Notes: generated by a model not told the origin, from the sequence alone. Counted from the stretch's first letter, positions 44,027-54,106 are shown. The stretch is DNA of 64,000 bases from Sinorhizobium terangae (GCF_029714365.1 NZ_CP121659.1:2834501-2898500); one strand, 5' to 3'. A program made the numbers and translations.

Positions 44027-44857
44027 TCAGATTCGCCCGTTGATCAGCGCGACCTGATGCAGCGCTATGCCGGCAGCCATGGCGACGTTCAGGCTATCGA
44101 GACCCGGCCGCTGGCGGATGCGCGCGGTCTGGATCCCGGACAGGATAGCCTCCGGCAGCCCTTCGCCTTCGGTGCCGACGAGAAGCGCCGTTCGTGGCGC
44201 TGGCGGAATGTCGCTGATGTCGACCGTGCCGCGCGGCGACAGTCCCCAGATCGCAAAGCCCGCGGTCTGAAGTCGTTCGATCAGCGCAGCCCCCGTCCCT
44301 TCCCGCGCGAACGGCATCGTCAGCACCGATCCGACCGACACCCGGATCGCCTTGCGGTACATCGGATCGCAGCTCGCTGCATCCATCAGGACGGCATCGA
44401 CGCCGAAGGCGGCGGCGTTGCGAAACAGCGAGCCCATGTTGTCGTGGTTCGAAATCCCGCAGGCGGCGAGGACGAGGCTTTCTGCCGGAAGGCTGGCGAT
44501 GAGCGAATCCCGATCAGGCACCGCATCGCGTCGCCCGAGCGCCAGCACGCCGCGATGCATGTTGAAGCCGGCGATCGCATCGAAAACCCGCCCATCCGCC
44601 ACGTAGACGGGGACATCGGCCGGAAAGTCGGCAAGCAGTTCGGTCAGGCCGGCAACACGGCTCTCGAGCAGCAGGATCGCCTCGGCGACGATGCCACGCC
44701 GGGCGCGATGAGCGGCAGCCAGCATGCGGAGCACGACCGTGCCCTCGGCAATGAAACGACCCTGCCGCCCTGTGAGATCCCGCTCCTTGATCGCGACGAA
44801 GCCGGCGATGCGGGCATCGGAAGGATCATCGATGCGGACGGGGGCGGGCAGCGTCAT
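44027..44857 (-). CDS. TrmH/SpoU-family RNA 2'-O-methyltransferase
   Basis: The 276-aa protein contains the three SPOUT knot motifs: N-x-x-N-x-GSLFRNAAAFGVDAV (residues about 140-160), LLVGTEGEGLPE and LNVAMAAGIALHQVAL at the end. A short N-terminal domain resembles the L30e-like RNA-binding part of these enzymes. The start MTLPAPVRIDDPSDARIAGF is at 44857; the frame reaches 44992 but overlaps the next gene upstream. Target nucleotide is not deducible. It lies just downstream of a small membrane-protein gene on the same strand. Confidence 0.88.
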   Translation of the reverse strand: MTLPAPVRIDDPSDARIAGFVAIKERDLTGRQGRFIAEGTVVLRMLAAAHRARRGIVAEAILLLESRVAGLTELLADFPADVPVYVADGRVFDAIAGFNMHRGVLALGRRDAVPDRDSLIASLPAESLVLAACGISNHDNMGSLFRNAAAFGVDAVLMDAASCDPMYRKAIRVSVGSVLTMPFAREGTGAALIERLQTAGFAIWGLSPRGTVDISDIPPAPRTALLVGTEGEGLPEAILSGIQTARIRQRPGLDSLNVAMAAGIALHQVALINGRI

Positions 44858-44867
44858 GGCGATGCCG

Positions 44868-45254
44868 TCAATTGGTCCTGACGGTGATGTCGGCGACGAT
44901 GCGTCCGGCGGGAATGTCGAACACGATCGCGCGCGGCTCGGCGCCGGGCAGGCTGCCGTAGAAAAGCACCTGCGACCCCGAGAGCGCGACATTGCTCACT
45001 GAAAACCCGGCCGGCAGCGCAGCGATCGCGCTTACGGGCGCGTCGCCCGGCACGCTCACGGCTGCCATCGGCGCTGCCGCCGCACCGTCATCCGTGCGGG
45101 TCAGCTTGTAGACAATCGTCCCAAGGACAGCCATAAGCATGACAAGCATCACGCCGGCCGAGACGAGCTGCAGGCGCACCATCTTGCGACGGACGTTTTC
45201 CATCGCGGGATCCAGCGGCTTTTCTTCCTGTTCATCGGGCTCGAATGCAGTCAT
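44868..45254 (-). CDS. Small single-pass membrane protein of unknown function
   Basis: The 128-aa protein has an acidic N-terminus (MTAFEPDEQEEKPLDPAMEN), one transmembrane helix at about 29-50 and a periplasmic beta-rich domain (residues 70-128). It is only 10 bp from the methyltransferase gene and is divergent from rluD by 29 bp. The pairing with an RNA-modification gene is common in rhizobia, but no function is known. Confidence 0.75.
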   Translation of the reverse strand: MTAFEPDEQEEKPLDPAMENVRRKMVRLQLVSAGVMLVMLMAVLGTIVYKLTRTDDGAAAAPMAAVSVPGDAPVSAIAALPAGFSVSNVALSGSQVLFYGSLPGAEPRAIVFDIPAGRIVADITVRTN

Positions 45255-45283
45255 GGCTGGCTTTCTGTCGGAATTGAAACGGA

Positions 45284-46312
45284 ATGAACGATCCCTTTAA
45301 ACAAGCCGCCGGCAATAGGAAAGTCCTGAAGGCCAATGAGGACGCGGCGGGAAGGCTGGACGCCTTCCTTACGGCCGCGCTTGCGGGCGAGTTTTCCCGC
45401 AATCGCATCAAAAGCCTGATCGAGCAAGGCGCCGTCTCGATCAACGGCAAGACGATCGTCGAGCCGAAGCGTAAGGTGCATCCCGGCGACGTGTTCGAGA
45501 TCGCCTTGCCTGAGCCCGAGGATCCCGAGCCGAAGGGCGAAGAGATCCCTCTCGACGTGCTTTATGAGGACGACGACCTGATCGTCCTCGTGAAACCTGC
45601 CGGCCTGGTCGTCCATCCGGGTGCCGGCAACTGGACGGGCACGCTTGTCAATGCGCTCATCCACCATTGCGGCGACAGCCTCTCCGGCATCGGCGGCGTC
45701 AGGCGACCGGGTATCGTTCACCGGCTCGACAAGGAAACGAGCGGCGTCATGGTCGTGGCAAAGAATGATACCGCCCACCGGCATCTCTCCGACCAGTTTG
45801 CCGACCACGGGCGCACCGGCCCACTCGAACGCGCCTATCAGGCGGTGGTGTGGGGGCGTCCCCGGCAATTGAAGGGCACGATCAACGCCTCGCTGGGACG
45901 GGCCGCTGATCGGACGAAGCGCGCCGTCAAACACGAGGAAAGCGACGACGCGCGCGAAGCCATCACCCATTATGAAGTGGTCGAGCGTTACCATGAAAAG
46001 CCGGATGGCACCTGCCTCGCCTCGACCGTGACCTGTCACCTTGAAACGGGCCGTACCCACCAGATTCGCGTCCACATGGCCCATATCGGCCATCCGCTGA
46101 TCGGCGACCCCGAATATGGCGCGGCTTTCCGGACCAAGGCCAATCTGCTGCCCGAGCTGGCGAAAACCGTCGTCAACCGCTTTCACCGGCAGGCGCTGCA
46201 CGCCTTCATGCTGCAGTTCGAGCACCCGACGACAGGCGAGACGATGCATTTCGAGGCACCGATGCCCTCTGACATGGAAGCCCTGGTTGCCGCCTTGCGG
46301 GCCGGAGATTAA
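45284..46312 (+). CDS. rluD: RluA-family 23S rRNA pseudouridine synthase
   Basis: The 342-aa enzyme has an N-terminal S4 RNA-binding domain (residues about 20-80, with the SRNRIKSLIEQG and VNGK-type turn) and the pseudouridine synthase domain with catalytic Asp in PGIVHRLDKETSGVMVVAK (D near residue 148). RluD-type enzymes act on helix 69 of 23S rRNA. Length and the S4 domain support RluD over RluA. It is divergent from the small membrane-protein gene and is followed by a RIME repeat. Confidence 0.9.
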   Translation: MNDPFKQAAGNRKVLKANEDAAGRLDAFLTAALAGEFSRNRIKSLIEQGAVSINGKTIVEPKRKVHPGDVFEIALPEPEDPEPKGEEIPLDVLYEDDDLIVLVKPAGLVVHPGAGNWTGTLVNALIHHCGDSLSGIGGVRRPGIVHRLDKETSGVMVVAKNDTAHRHLSDQFADHGRTGPLERAYQAVVWGRPRQLKGTINASLGRAADRTKRAVKHEESDDAREAITHYEVVERYHEKPDGTCLASTVTCHLETGRTHQIRVHMAHIGHPLIGDPEYGAAFRTKANLLPELAKTVVNRFHRQALHAFMLQFEHPTTGETMHFEAPMPSDMEALVAALRAGD

Positions 46313-46329
46313 TCCTGCAGCACACGCAA

Positions 46330-46402
46330 ACGGCGCTGTATCACTTTGAATTGCTGCGTGATTCCTAAGCCGCGTAGACTTTCAGGAATCATGCCATAGC
46401 CC
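46330..46402. repeat. RIME1-type repeat, copy 8 (reverse, diverged)
   Basis: The piece CGGCGCTGTATCACTTTGAA, then CGTGATTCCTAAGCC.. and CATGCCATAGC, is a reverse copy with a decayed first palindrome. It lies between rluD and rpoH; the remainder to 46603 is presumably the rpoH promoter region. Confidence 0.65.
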
Positions 46403-46603
46403 TTGAATTCTTGGTTCCGGATTCCAATCTTATAAGAGCTTCAACTTGCGCCATTCCCTTCCCCGGTCTCACGACAGCGTGAAACCGGAGTCCTTGAATC
46501 ATGCTTTCGCCGTACTTATCTTCTAGCCTCGTGGGGTCTTGATGAAGACCCACATGTCCGGTCTGCCGTCCCGGAGACCGGAGACGCAAAAAGGGGGTGC
46601 TTC

Positions 46604-47509
46604 ATGGCCCGCAATACTTTGCCGACCATTACCGCTGGAGAGGGCGGTCTCAACCGTTATCTCGACGAAATCCGCAAATTTCCGATGCTCGAACCGCAGG
46701 AAGAGTACATGCTCGCCAAGCGGTACCAGGAGCATGACGACCGCAACGCTGCGCACAAGCTGGTAACGAGCCATCTTCGCCTCGTCGCCAAGATCGCGAT
46801 GGGATACCGCGGCTATGGTCTGCCGATCGGCGAAGTCGTATCGGAAGGCAACGTCGGCCTGATGCAGGCCGTCAAGAAATTCGAGCCCGATCGCGGCTTC
46901 CGGCTCGCGACCTACGCGATGTGGTGGATCAAGGCAGCGATCCAGGAATACATCCTGCGCTCCTGGTCGCTCGTCAAGATGGGCACGACCGCCAACCAGA
47001 AACGGCTGTTCTTCAACCTCCGGCGGCTCAAAGGCCGCATCCAGGCACTCGACGAGGGCGACCTCAAGCCCGAGCAGGTGAAGGAAATCGCGACGACACT
47101 GAAGGTCAGCGAGGACGAGGTCGTTTCCATGAACCGCCGCCTCTCGGGCGATGCCTCGCTGAACGCGCCGATCAAGGCAAGCGAGGGCGATTCCGGACAG
47201 TGGCAGGATTGGCTTGTCGACGACCACGACAACCAGGAAGAGATCCTGATCGAACAGGACGAACTCGACAATCGCCGGGCCCTGCTCGCCAGCGCCATGA
47301 AGGTGCTGAACGATCGCGAGCGTCGGATCTTCGAGGCCCGCCGCTTGGCCGAGGACCCGGTAACGCTGGAAGATCTCTCGACCGAGTTCGACATCAGCCG
47401 CGAACGCGTCCGGCAGATCGAAGTCCGGGCATTCGAGAAAGTGCAGGATGCCGTCCGCAAGGCGGCGCTGGAGCGCTCCAGCGCCTTGCGCGTCGTTGAA
47501 GGCGCGTAA
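46604..47509 (+). CDS. rpoH: RNA polymerase heat-shock sigma factor RpoH
   Basis: The 301-aa sigma-32 protein has region 2 (EEYMLAKRYQEHDDRNAAHK, then GNVGLMQAVKKFEPDRG and FRLATYAMWWIKAAIQEYIL), the RpoH box (QKRLFFNLRRLKGRIQ near 130-145) that is diagnostic, region 4 with the final helix-turn-helix SRERVRQIEVRAFEKVQ. Sinorhizobium has more than one RpoH; the sequence fits RpoH1, important for heat and acid stress and symbiosis, by recall rather than by alignment. It is monocistronic with a good terminator. Confidence 0.95.
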   Translation: MARNTLPTITAGEGGLNRYLDEIRKFPMLEPQEEYMLAKRYQEHDDRNAAHKLVTSHLRLVAKIAMGYRGYGLPIGEVVSEGNVGLMQAVKKFEPDRGFRLATYAMWWIKAAIQEYILRSWSLVKMGTTANQKRLFFNLRRLKGRIQALDEGDLKPEQVKEIATTLKVSEDEVVSMNRRLSGDASLNAPIKASEGDSGQWQDWLVDDHDNQEEILIEQDELDNRRALLASAMKVLNDRERRIFEARRLAEDPVTLEDLSTEFDISRERVRQIEVRAFEKVQDAVRKAALERSSALRVVEGA

Positions 47510-47545
47510 AGGGTTAAGCTTCCGCGCGACGCGGGAACAAACGAA

Positions 47546-47578
47546 AATCCCGGCCAGGTTGCCCCGCCGGGATTTTTT
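47546..47578 (+). terminator. rpoH terminator
   Basis: A 9-bp stem (AATCCCGGC with GCCGGGATT) is followed by six T residues. It ends rpoH; the next gene begins on the opposite strand. Confidence 0.9.
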
Positions 47579-47599
47579 GCATCGGTGTCTCGTTACCCG

Positions 47600-49864
47600 C
47601 TACTGGCTGCTTGCGGCCGTGTTGCCGAGCGTACCCCACGCCTGCATAGCCTTGTTGAAGGCTTCGACGCCGGCCGCACCTTTTTCCAGCGTCAGCAGGG
47701 CACGGCGACCGTTCCGGTAGGTAATCGGAATATCGATCCAGCTTCGGCTGCGCAGCAGTTCCGTATTGTTGCTGACCGCTTCGGCGAAGTCGTTGAGTGC
47801 GATCATGTGGAAATCGTCGGTGATCTTCGCCGGGACGGCGATCAGCGGATCGCCACGGTCCTGCTCGGTGCGCTTCATCGAAACGCGCTGGACACCGTCG
47901 ATGGCACCGCCCTCGAAGTTCTCCGGAAGTGAGAACACGAATTCGATCACATGGCTTGCCGGCAGAGACGGGTCGGCATTGCGCTTGATCGTCATCAGCG
48001 CGGTAAAGCCTCGATCGGGAACGGTGATCTGCGCCTGGATGGCGGGCTCGGGTTTCGCGTCGCCGCCCGGCGACTCATCCTTGATCGACCAGGCGACGGT
48101 GCCCGGGATCGCTGTCGGCGACGACTGGCCGAGACGCTCCTCGTAAAGGAACATCTTCTCCCCATCTGCGACGGAAACCTCCGCCTGAGGCGCCGGCCCT
48201 GCATTCTGGCCCTGTGCTGCGTTCTGACCCTGTGCTGCGTTCTGGCCCTGTGCCGTTGCCGCGGCTTGCTCTCCCGCCGGCGGCTGTGGTGCGGTGCCGC
48301 CAGGTTGCACATGCCCTGCCTCCGTCTGGGGAGCGACGGACTTGCCTTCCTGGGCAACTTCCGTGCCGTTCACCCCTGCCGGACCATCGTCCACTTCAGA
48401 CCCGTCGGCAAGCAGCCGCTGGGTGAACTTGGTGGAACTGTCCTGCGGCTGCGCCGTTTGGTCAGGCGCACCAGATTGTCCGCTTGATTGACCGGTAGGC
48501 GCGGTCTCACCCGCCGGTGTTTCAGTGCCCTCCGGCGCTGCGGGCATAACCTTCGCAATCAGCCCCGAAAGCCAGGCGTTGCCCGCCTCCCGGTTCTGCC
48601 AATAGGCGTAACCGCCACCACCGAGGAGAAGCGCAATAACGGCGCCGATCGCCAGACGCTTGAAGTTGAACCGGGAAGGCTTCGGTGTCGCGCGGTAGGA
48701 CGCCGGCCGTGCCGGCGCGGAAATCGGAGGCTGCTCGCGGCCGTTCTCCTTGGCCGCTCCGTTCGCTACCGCGGCCCCGTTGCTCTCGCCAAAGCCAAGC
48801 AGGTCGTCGATATGGTCCCAGGCCGTGCTGGCACGTTCTTCCTGGCTCGCGGGCACAGGCGCTTTTTCCACCGGCCACGACCATTCGGAAATATCGTCGT
48901 CGGCAGGCTTATCCTTTCTGCCTTCCGTTGTGACCGCGAAAGGATCACCTTCGTCGAAGGACCAGGAGCGCGACGGTTCCGCCTCCTTGGCATGTTGTGC
49001 CGGCTCGACCTCCTCCGGTTCCACCGGATGAATGCCCAAAAGCTCGGGTGTCGACGAAGACGTGTCCTCGGGCGCCACCTGCGCGTCGGCGGCCTTCGTG
49101 GCTGGAGTCGTATCCTCCCACTCTGGCAAAGCCCATTCGGACGTGGCCGATTTCTTCGTCCCCTCCTCGCTCGACGGGGGCTCGGATTCCACCGGCTCCA
49201 TATGGTCGGGCTGCTCGCCGTGGCGTTCGTCTGCGTGCCGTTCGGGTTCCCGGATATGATCAACCGCCGGCGCCTGCTCGACTTCATGTTCGCGCGCGGC
49301 CGGCTGCTCTTCTGTCGAAGAAGGCCATTGCGCCGCTGCTCCCTCAGCAGGCTCTTCGGCCTCTGCCTCACGCGCCGTCTCGGATGGAACGCCGTCGTTA
49401 TAGGCGGCGTCCTGCGCGACGTGCGGCTGCTCGTCCATAGCCTCGGCGGTAACCGAAGGTGGCGACACCGGTTCCTCGACGCTCGGCCCCTCGCTTGCAG
49501 GTTCCTCGAGCTCCTCTTCCGACGGTGCCTGTTCCGGTTCTGGAGCGGCGCTCGCGGCAGTCTCGGGCTCGACAGGGGCATGCGGCTCTTGTGCGACCGG
49601 CGTTTCAGCTACGCCAGGCTCGACCGCATCGACTTCCTCGACCGCGGGGAGCGCTTCAACGTGTTCGCTTTCGACCTCGCCGATCGCCTGTTCGAGCTTG
49701 TTCAGCTGGCGATTGATCATGTCGTCCGACGGCCGCGGGTTCATGTTTTCGAGTTGCCGGCGCACAGCACTGCGCGCCTTCTCGTAAACCTTGCCTCGCA
49801 TTTCCGGTGTGTTTTCCGACAGGCCGTCAACGGTCCTGCGAATAACTGCAACAAAATCTGCCAT
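47600..49864 (-). CDS. Large disordered single-pass membrane protein
   Basis: The 754-aa product starts MADFVAVIRRTVDGLSENTP at 49864; a longer frame to 49900 is unsupported. Residues 1-60 are a conserved helical cap; 60-420 are Glu/Pro/Ala-rich and probably disordered; a transmembrane helix lies near residue 425 (LAIGAVIALLLGGGGYAYWQ); the C-terminal 170 residues form a folded domain (WSIKDESPGGDAKPEPAIQA and VIEFVFSLPENFEGGAIDGV). It is known only as a hypothetical protein of rhizobia; it may link the cytoplasm to the periplasm. Antisense frames are shadows. Confidence 0.75.
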   Translation of the reverse strand: MADFVAVIRRTVDGLSENTPEMRGKVYEKARSAVRRQLENMNPRPSDDMINRQLNKLEQAIGEVESEHVEALPAVEEVDAVEPGVAETPVAQEPHAPVEPETAASAAPEPEQAPSEEELEEPASEGPSVEEPVSPPSVTAEAMDEQPHVAQDAAYNDGVPSETAREAEAEEPAEGAAAQWPSSTEEQPAAREHEVEQAPAVDHIREPERHADERHGEQPDHMEPVESEPPSSEEGTKKSATSEWALPEWEDTTPATKAADAQVAPEDTSSSTPELLGIHPVEPEEVEPAQHAKEAEPSRSWSFDEGDPFAVTTEGRKDKPADDDISEWSWPVEKAPVPASQEERASTAWDHIDDLLGFGESNGAAVANGAAKENGREQPPISAPARPASYRATPKPSRFNFKRLAIGAVIALLLGGGGYAYWQNREAGNAWLSGLIAKVMPAAPEGTETPAGETAPTGQSSGQSGAPDQTAQPQDSSTKFTQRLLADGSEVDDGPAGVNGTEVAQEGKSVAPQTEAGHVQPGGTAPQPPAGEQAAATAQGQNAAQGQNAAQGQNAGPAPQAEVSVADGEKMFLYEERLGQSSPTAIPGTVAWSIKDESPGGDAKPEPAIQAQITVPDRGFTALMTIKRNADPSLPASHVIEFVFSLPENFEGGAIDGVQRVSMKRTEQDRGDPLIAVPAKITDDFHMIALNDFAEAVSNNTELLRSRSWIDIPITYRNGRRALLTLEKGAAGVEAFNKAMQAWGTLGNTAASSQ
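48201..48254. repeat. 18-bp in-frame triplication
   Basis: Three near-identical 18-base units (GCxTTCTGxCCCTGTGCx) inside the disordered region of the large membrane protein encode repeated A-A-Q-G-Q-N. Such in-frame repeats may vary between strains by slippage. Confidence 0.75.
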
Positions 49865-49927
49865 CAGAACTTTCTCATACTCCCAGGCGTGCGCCCGCAA
49901 TCACGACGCCACTGTCGTTGCGGGACA

Positions 49928-51226
49928 CTAGTCCTCAAAAGGATCCGTCACAAGTATTGTGTCGTCGCGTTCCGGGCTCGTCGAAAGAAGTGCAACCGGT
50001 GCGCCGATCAGTTCCTCGACCTGGCGAACATACTTGATCGCCTGTGCCGGAAGATCGGCCCAACTGCGGGCACCAACCGTCGATTCCTTCCAGCCTTCAA
50101 GCGTAATGTAGACTGGCTTTACCGAAGCTTGCTGCGCCTGACTTGCCGGAAGGTGGTCGATCTCTTGTCCGTCCAGAGTATAACCGACGCAAATCTTCAA
50201 CTCGTCGAGGCCATCGAGCACGTCGAGCTTGGTGAGCGCAATGCCGGTGATGCCGTTGGCGGCAACCGACTGACGCACGAGCGCGGCGTCGAACCAGCCG
50301 CAGCGGCGCTTGCGCCCTGTGACGGTCCCGAATTCATGGCCGCGTTCGCCGAGGAACTGGCCGACCTCATCGTTAAGCTCGGTCGGAAACGGCCCTTCGC
50401 CGACGCGCGTCGTATAGGCCTTGGTGATGCCGAGGATATAGCCGAGCGATCCCGGACCCATGCCGGAACCGGCAGCGGCCTGGCCGGCAACCGTGTTGGA
50501 CGAGGTGACGAAGGGGTAGGTGCCGTGATCGATATCGAGCAGCGTGCCCTGAGCACCCTCGAAAAGGATACGCGCGCCCTTGCGGCGTTCCTTGTCGAGG
50601 AGCAGCCAGACCGTGTCCATGAACGGCAGCACCCGCGCTGCGACGGAGGAGAGTTCGTCCATGATCGCCTGATGGCTGATCTCCGCTTCGCCCAGCCCGC
50701 GGCGCAGTGCGTTGTGGTGCGTCAGCAACCGATCGACCTTCGCCGGCAGGGTATCGAGATCGGCAAGGTCCATGACGCGGATGGCGCGGCGACCGACCTT
50801 GTCTTCGTAGGCCGGGCCGATGCCGCGGCGTGTCGTGCCGATCTTGGTGCCGCTGTTCGAGGCGGCATCCTCACGGAATCCGTCGAGCTCGCGGTGCAGC
50901 GACAGAATGAGCGTCGCATTGTCGGCGATGCGCAGATTGTCGGGCGTGACCTTCACGCCCTGCTTGGCGAGCTTGTCCATTTCCGCAATCAGCGCATGGG
51001 GGTCGATCACGACGCCGTTGCCGATGACGGCGAGCTTGCCGGGACGAACGACGCCGGAGGGAAGCAGCGACAGCTTATAGCTGACGCCGTCGATCACCAG
51101 GGTATGGCCGGCATTGTGGCCGCCCTGGAATCGCACGACGATGTCCGCGCGCTCCGAGAGCCAGTCCACGATCTTGCCTTTGCCTTCGTCGCCCCACTGG
51201 GACCCGACCACCACGACATTCGTCAT
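49928..51226 (-). CDS. purA: Adenylosuccinate synthetase
   Basis: PurA (432 aa) joins IMP and aspartate using GTP, the first step toward AMP. The start [20 protein letters not shown] gives the GDEGKGK phosphate loop; later motifs include [26 protein letters not shown] and the C-terminal [15 protein letters not shown] guanine-binding segment. The frame reaches 51283 but the ATG at 51226 is the expected start. It is downstream of nothing else on its strand, and the next genes toward 52.4 kb are on the opposite strand. Confidence 0.97.
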   Translation of the reverse strand: MTNVVVVGSQWGDEGKGKIVDWLSERADIVVRFQGGHNAGHTLVIDGVSYKLSLLPSGVVRPGKLAVIGNGVVIDPHALIAEMDKLAKQGVKVTPDNLRIADNATLILSLHRELDGFREDAASNSGTKIGTTRRGIGPAYEDKVGRRAIRVMDLADLDTLPAKVDRLLTHHNALRRGLGEAEISHQAIMDELSSVAARVLPFMDTVWLLLDKERRKGARILFEGAQGTLLDIDHGTYPFVTSSNTVAGQAAAGSGMGPGSLGYILGITKAYTTRVGEGPFPTELNDEVGQFLGERGHEFGTVTGRKRRCGWFDAALVRQSVAANGITGIALTKLDVLDGLDELKICVGYTLDGQEIDHLPASQAQQASVKPVYITLEGWKESTVGARSWADLPAQAIKYVRQVEELIGAPVALLSTSPERDDTILVTDPFED

Positions 51227-51417
51227 AATTTTCTTCCTGTTCGCACGCGCAGAAGGGATTGCGCCATCCTGAAACCCGCGCATCTATACTGTGTTGTCCT
51301 GCGGAAAGCGACCCCGTTGTGACCCGCGCGGCGCCCTTTTTGCATGACAAGCGATGGATTTAGCGCCTATATCTCTGCTGCTCTCCCGCCTCTCCGGCAC
51401 TCCATTTCCCGTCCCAC

Positions 51418-52323
51418 ATGGATCGCAGCATCGTGAACGCCAGGGCTTATTTCTATCTCGCAATAACTTCGCTTTTTTGGGGCGGCAATTCAGTCGCAGG
51501 CAAAATGGCCGTCGGACACGTCAGCCCGATGATGCTGACGACACTGCGCTGGATGGTCGCGCTTGCCGTCATCCTGGCATTGATGACGCCGCAGATCCGT
51601 CGCGACTGGGACAAGATCCGTGAGCACTGGCTGCAATTGTTTGCCTATGGTGCCGTCGGCTTCACGATGTTCAATGCGTTCCTCTATTCCGCGGTGAAAT
51701 ATACGAGCGCTATCAACGCAGTGATCCTGCAGGCCGGCATTCCGATGCTGATCTTCCTCTTCAACTTCGCCCTCTTCCGGACGAAAGCTTCAGTCGCGCA
51801 GGTCATCGGCTTCACCGTGACGCTGATCGGCGTCCTGATCACCGCCGCGCATGGCGACCTCGCGAGCCTCTTGCAGTTGCAGTTCAATTTCGGCGACGCA
51901 CTGATGATCCTCGCCTGTATCGTTTATGCCGCCTATACCGTCGCGCTGCGCTGGAAGCCGAACATGCACTGGCAGAGCTTCATCGCGGCACCGGCCTTCG
52001 GGGCGCTGGTGAGCGCCGTCCCGCTCCTCATCTGGGAATTCTCAGACGGCAACGCGATCGTGCCCGATGCCAGCGGCTGGGCGATCGTGGTCTATGCCGC
52101 GATCTTCCCGTCGCTGATGTCGCAGGTTCTATACGTGCGTGGCGTGGAGATGATCGGCGCCAATCGCGCCGGCCTGTTCATCAACGCCATCCCGGTGTTC
52201 GGAACGCTTCTATCCGTGCTTCTTGTGGGCGAGACGTTTCATCCCTTTCACCTGGTAGCATTGCTGCTGGTGCTTGGCGGCATTGCCATCGCGGAACGCG
52301 GCCGCCCCAAACTGCCGCGATGA
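51418..52323 (+). CDS. DMT-superfamily EamA transporter
   Basis: The 301-aa protein has ten predicted transmembrane helices in two EamA repeats, each with the family pattern (early WGGNSVAGKMAVG; second half with PSLMSQVLYVRGVEMIGANR). Members export metabolites such as amino acids. The substrate is unknown. It stands alone between purA and the serA-serC pair and is divergent from purA. Confidence 0.9.
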   Translation: MDRSIVNARAYFYLAITSLFWGGNSVAGKMAVGHVSPMMLTTLRWMVALAVILALMTPQIRRDWDKIREHWLQLFAYGAVGFTMFNAFLYSAVKYTSAINAVILQAGIPMLIFLFNFALFRTKASVAQVIGFTVTLIGVLITAAHGDLASLLQLQFNFGDALMILACIVYAAYTVALRWKPNMHWQSFIAAPAFGALVSAVPLLIWEFSDGNAIVPDASGWAIVVYAAIFPSLMSQVLYVRGVEMIGANRAGLFINAIPVFGTLLSVLLVGETFHPFHLVALLLVLGGIAIAERGRPKLPR

Positions 52324-52373
52324 CAGGAACGGCGCCGGCAAGGCCGTTGCCCGCCTCCACATAAAAATGCGAT

Positions 52374-52404
52374 AGCGCCGCACATCTGAAAGACGTGCGG
52401 CGCT
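52374..52404. terminator. Bidirectional hairpin between convergent genes
   Basis: A perfect 10-bp stem (AGCGCCGCAC with GTGCGGCGCT) lies between the DMT transporter stop and the serA stop. No T tract follows on either side, so it may act as an mRNA-stabilising hairpin or a weak terminator. Confidence 0.5.
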
Positions 52405-52430
52405 GTGACCGAGTTCCGGAATGCTTCCGT

Positions 52431-54026
52431 TTAATCGATATTGAACACCAGTTGCTTCGCCTGGCGGATTGCCGCGTTGGCACGCAGCTTGTCGAGCACC
52501 GTCTCGGAGACCGGACCGTCGACATAAAGCAGAGCGATGGCGTCGCCGCCTTCCTTCTCACGGCCGAGCTGGAAGTTGGCGATGTTGACACCAGCGTCGC
52601 CAAGCGTCGTGCCGATGAAGCCGATCATGCCCGGGACATCCGTGTTGGTCAGATAGACCATGTGCTTGCCGACATCGGCGTCGAGATTGATGCCCTTGAT
52701 CTGGATGAAGCGCGGCTTGCCGTCGGAGAAGACCGTGCCTGCGACCGAACGGGTCTGGTTCGCCGTCGTCACCGTCAGCTTGATATAGCCGTCGAAGACA
52801 CCGGACTTGTCGCGCTTCACTTCGGAAAGGATCACGCCCTTTTCCTTGATCATGACCGGCGCGGAAACCATGTTGACGTCGGCTACCTGCGGCCGGATCA
52901 GGCCGGCGAGAACCGCGCTCGTCAGTGCCTTGGTGTTCATGCCCGCCGTGGAGCCGTCATAGAGGATTTCGATTTCCTTGATCGCGCTTTCCGTGACCTG
53001 GCCGACGAAGGCGCCGAGAACGTCGGCGAGCCGGATGAAGGGCTTCAGGATCGGCGCTTCCTCCGCCGTGATCGACGGCATGTTGATCGCGTTCGAGACG
53101 GCGCCATTGACCAGGTAGTCGGCCATCTGCTCGGCAACCTGCAACGCCACGTTCTCCTGCGCTTCCGTCGTGGAGGCACCGAGATGCGGCGTGCAGACGA
53201 CGTTCGGCAGACCGAAGAGCGGGCTTTCGGTGGCGGGCTCTACCTCGAAGACGTCGAAGCCGGCGCCGGCGACATGGCCGGACTTCAACGCCTCCGCAAG
53301 CGCGCTTTCGACGACGAGGCCGCCGCGCGCGCAGTTGATGATGCGCACGCCCGGCTTCATCTTGGCGATTGCTTCTGCATCGATGATGCTACGGGTCTTG
53401 TCGGTCAGCGGCACGTGCAGGGTGATGAAATCCGCTCGCGCAAAAAGCTCGTCGAGCTCGACCTTGACGACGCCCATCTCCTCGGCGCGCTCCTTCGACA
53501 GGAACGGATCATAGGCAATGACGTGCATCTTCAGGCCGATGGCGCGGGCGCAGACGATCGAGCCGATATTGCCGGCGCCGATGACGCCCAGCACCTTGCC
53601 GGTAATCTCGACGCCCATGAACTTCGATTTTTCCCACTTGCCGGCCTGGGTGGAACCGTCGGCTGCGGGAAGTTGCCGGGCGACGGCAAACATCAGCGCG
53701 ATCGCATGCTCGGCCGTGGTGATCGAGTTGCCGAAGGGCGTGTTCATGACGATGATACCGCGACGCGACGCAGCCGGGATGTCGACATTGTCCACGCCGA
53801 TGCCGGCACGGCCGACGACCTTGAGATTGGTGGCGGCAGCGATCAGCTTCTCCGTCACCTTGGTGGCGGAGCGGATGGCGAGACCGTCGTAGTTGCCGAT
53901 GATCTCGGCGAGCTTTTCCTTGTCCTTGCCGAGCTTCGGCTGGAAATCCACTTCGACGCCGCGGTCGCGGAAGATCTGGACGGCGGTTTCCGACAGTTCA
54001 TCGGATACGAGAACGCGAGGTGCCAT
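52431..54026 (-). CDS. serA: D-3-phosphoglycerate dehydrogenase
   Basis: SerA (531 aa, the long form) oxidises 3-phosphoglycerate as the first step of serine synthesis. It has the NAD-binding GVIGAGNIGSIVCARAIG motif, the catalytic Arg/Glu/His set (NCARGGLV, and the HLGASTTEAQENVALQVAEQ segment), an intervening domain (about 320-450) and a C-terminal ACT domain (from about residue 455) that senses serine. It is 80 bp downstream of serC in the same orientation, an operon typical of alphaproteobacteria. Confidence 0.97.
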   Translation of the reverse strand: MAPRVLVSDELSETAVQIFRDRGVEVDFQPKLGKDKEKLAEIIGNYDGLAIRSATKVTEKLIAAATNLKVVGRAGIGVDNVDIPAASRRGIIVMNTPFGNSITTAEHAIALMFAVARQLPAADGSTQAGKWEKSKFMGVEITGKVLGVIGAGNIGSIVCARAIGLKMHVIAYDPFLSKERAEEMGVVKVELDELFARADFITLHVPLTDKTRSIIDAEAIAKMKPGVRIINCARGGLVVESALAEALKSGHVAGAGFDVFEVEPATESPLFGLPNVVCTPHLGASTTEAQENVALQVAEQMADYLVNGAVSNAINMPSITAEEAPILKPFIRLADVLGAFVGQVTESAIKEIEILYDGSTAGMNTKALTSAVLAGLIRPQVADVNMVSAPVMIKEKGVILSEVKRDKSGVFDGYIKLTVTTANQTRSVAGTVFSDGKPRFIQIKGINLDADVGKHMVYLTNTDVPGMIGFIGTTLGDAGVNIANFQLGREKEGGDAIALLYVDGPVSETVLDKLRANAAIRQAKQLVFNID

Positions 54027-54106
54027 GAGAGGCCTCCTTAAGGATCAGTTCTGAAAGGGATGCGGGATTGGCTTCGCTCGTCTGCGAGCGAAGCTTATCG
54101 CTTGGA

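Noticed and set aside
48488..51322. 944-aa plus-strand frame opposite two genes
   Set aside because: It spans two clearly coded minus-strand genes, including purA, and has Arg-rich shadow composition.
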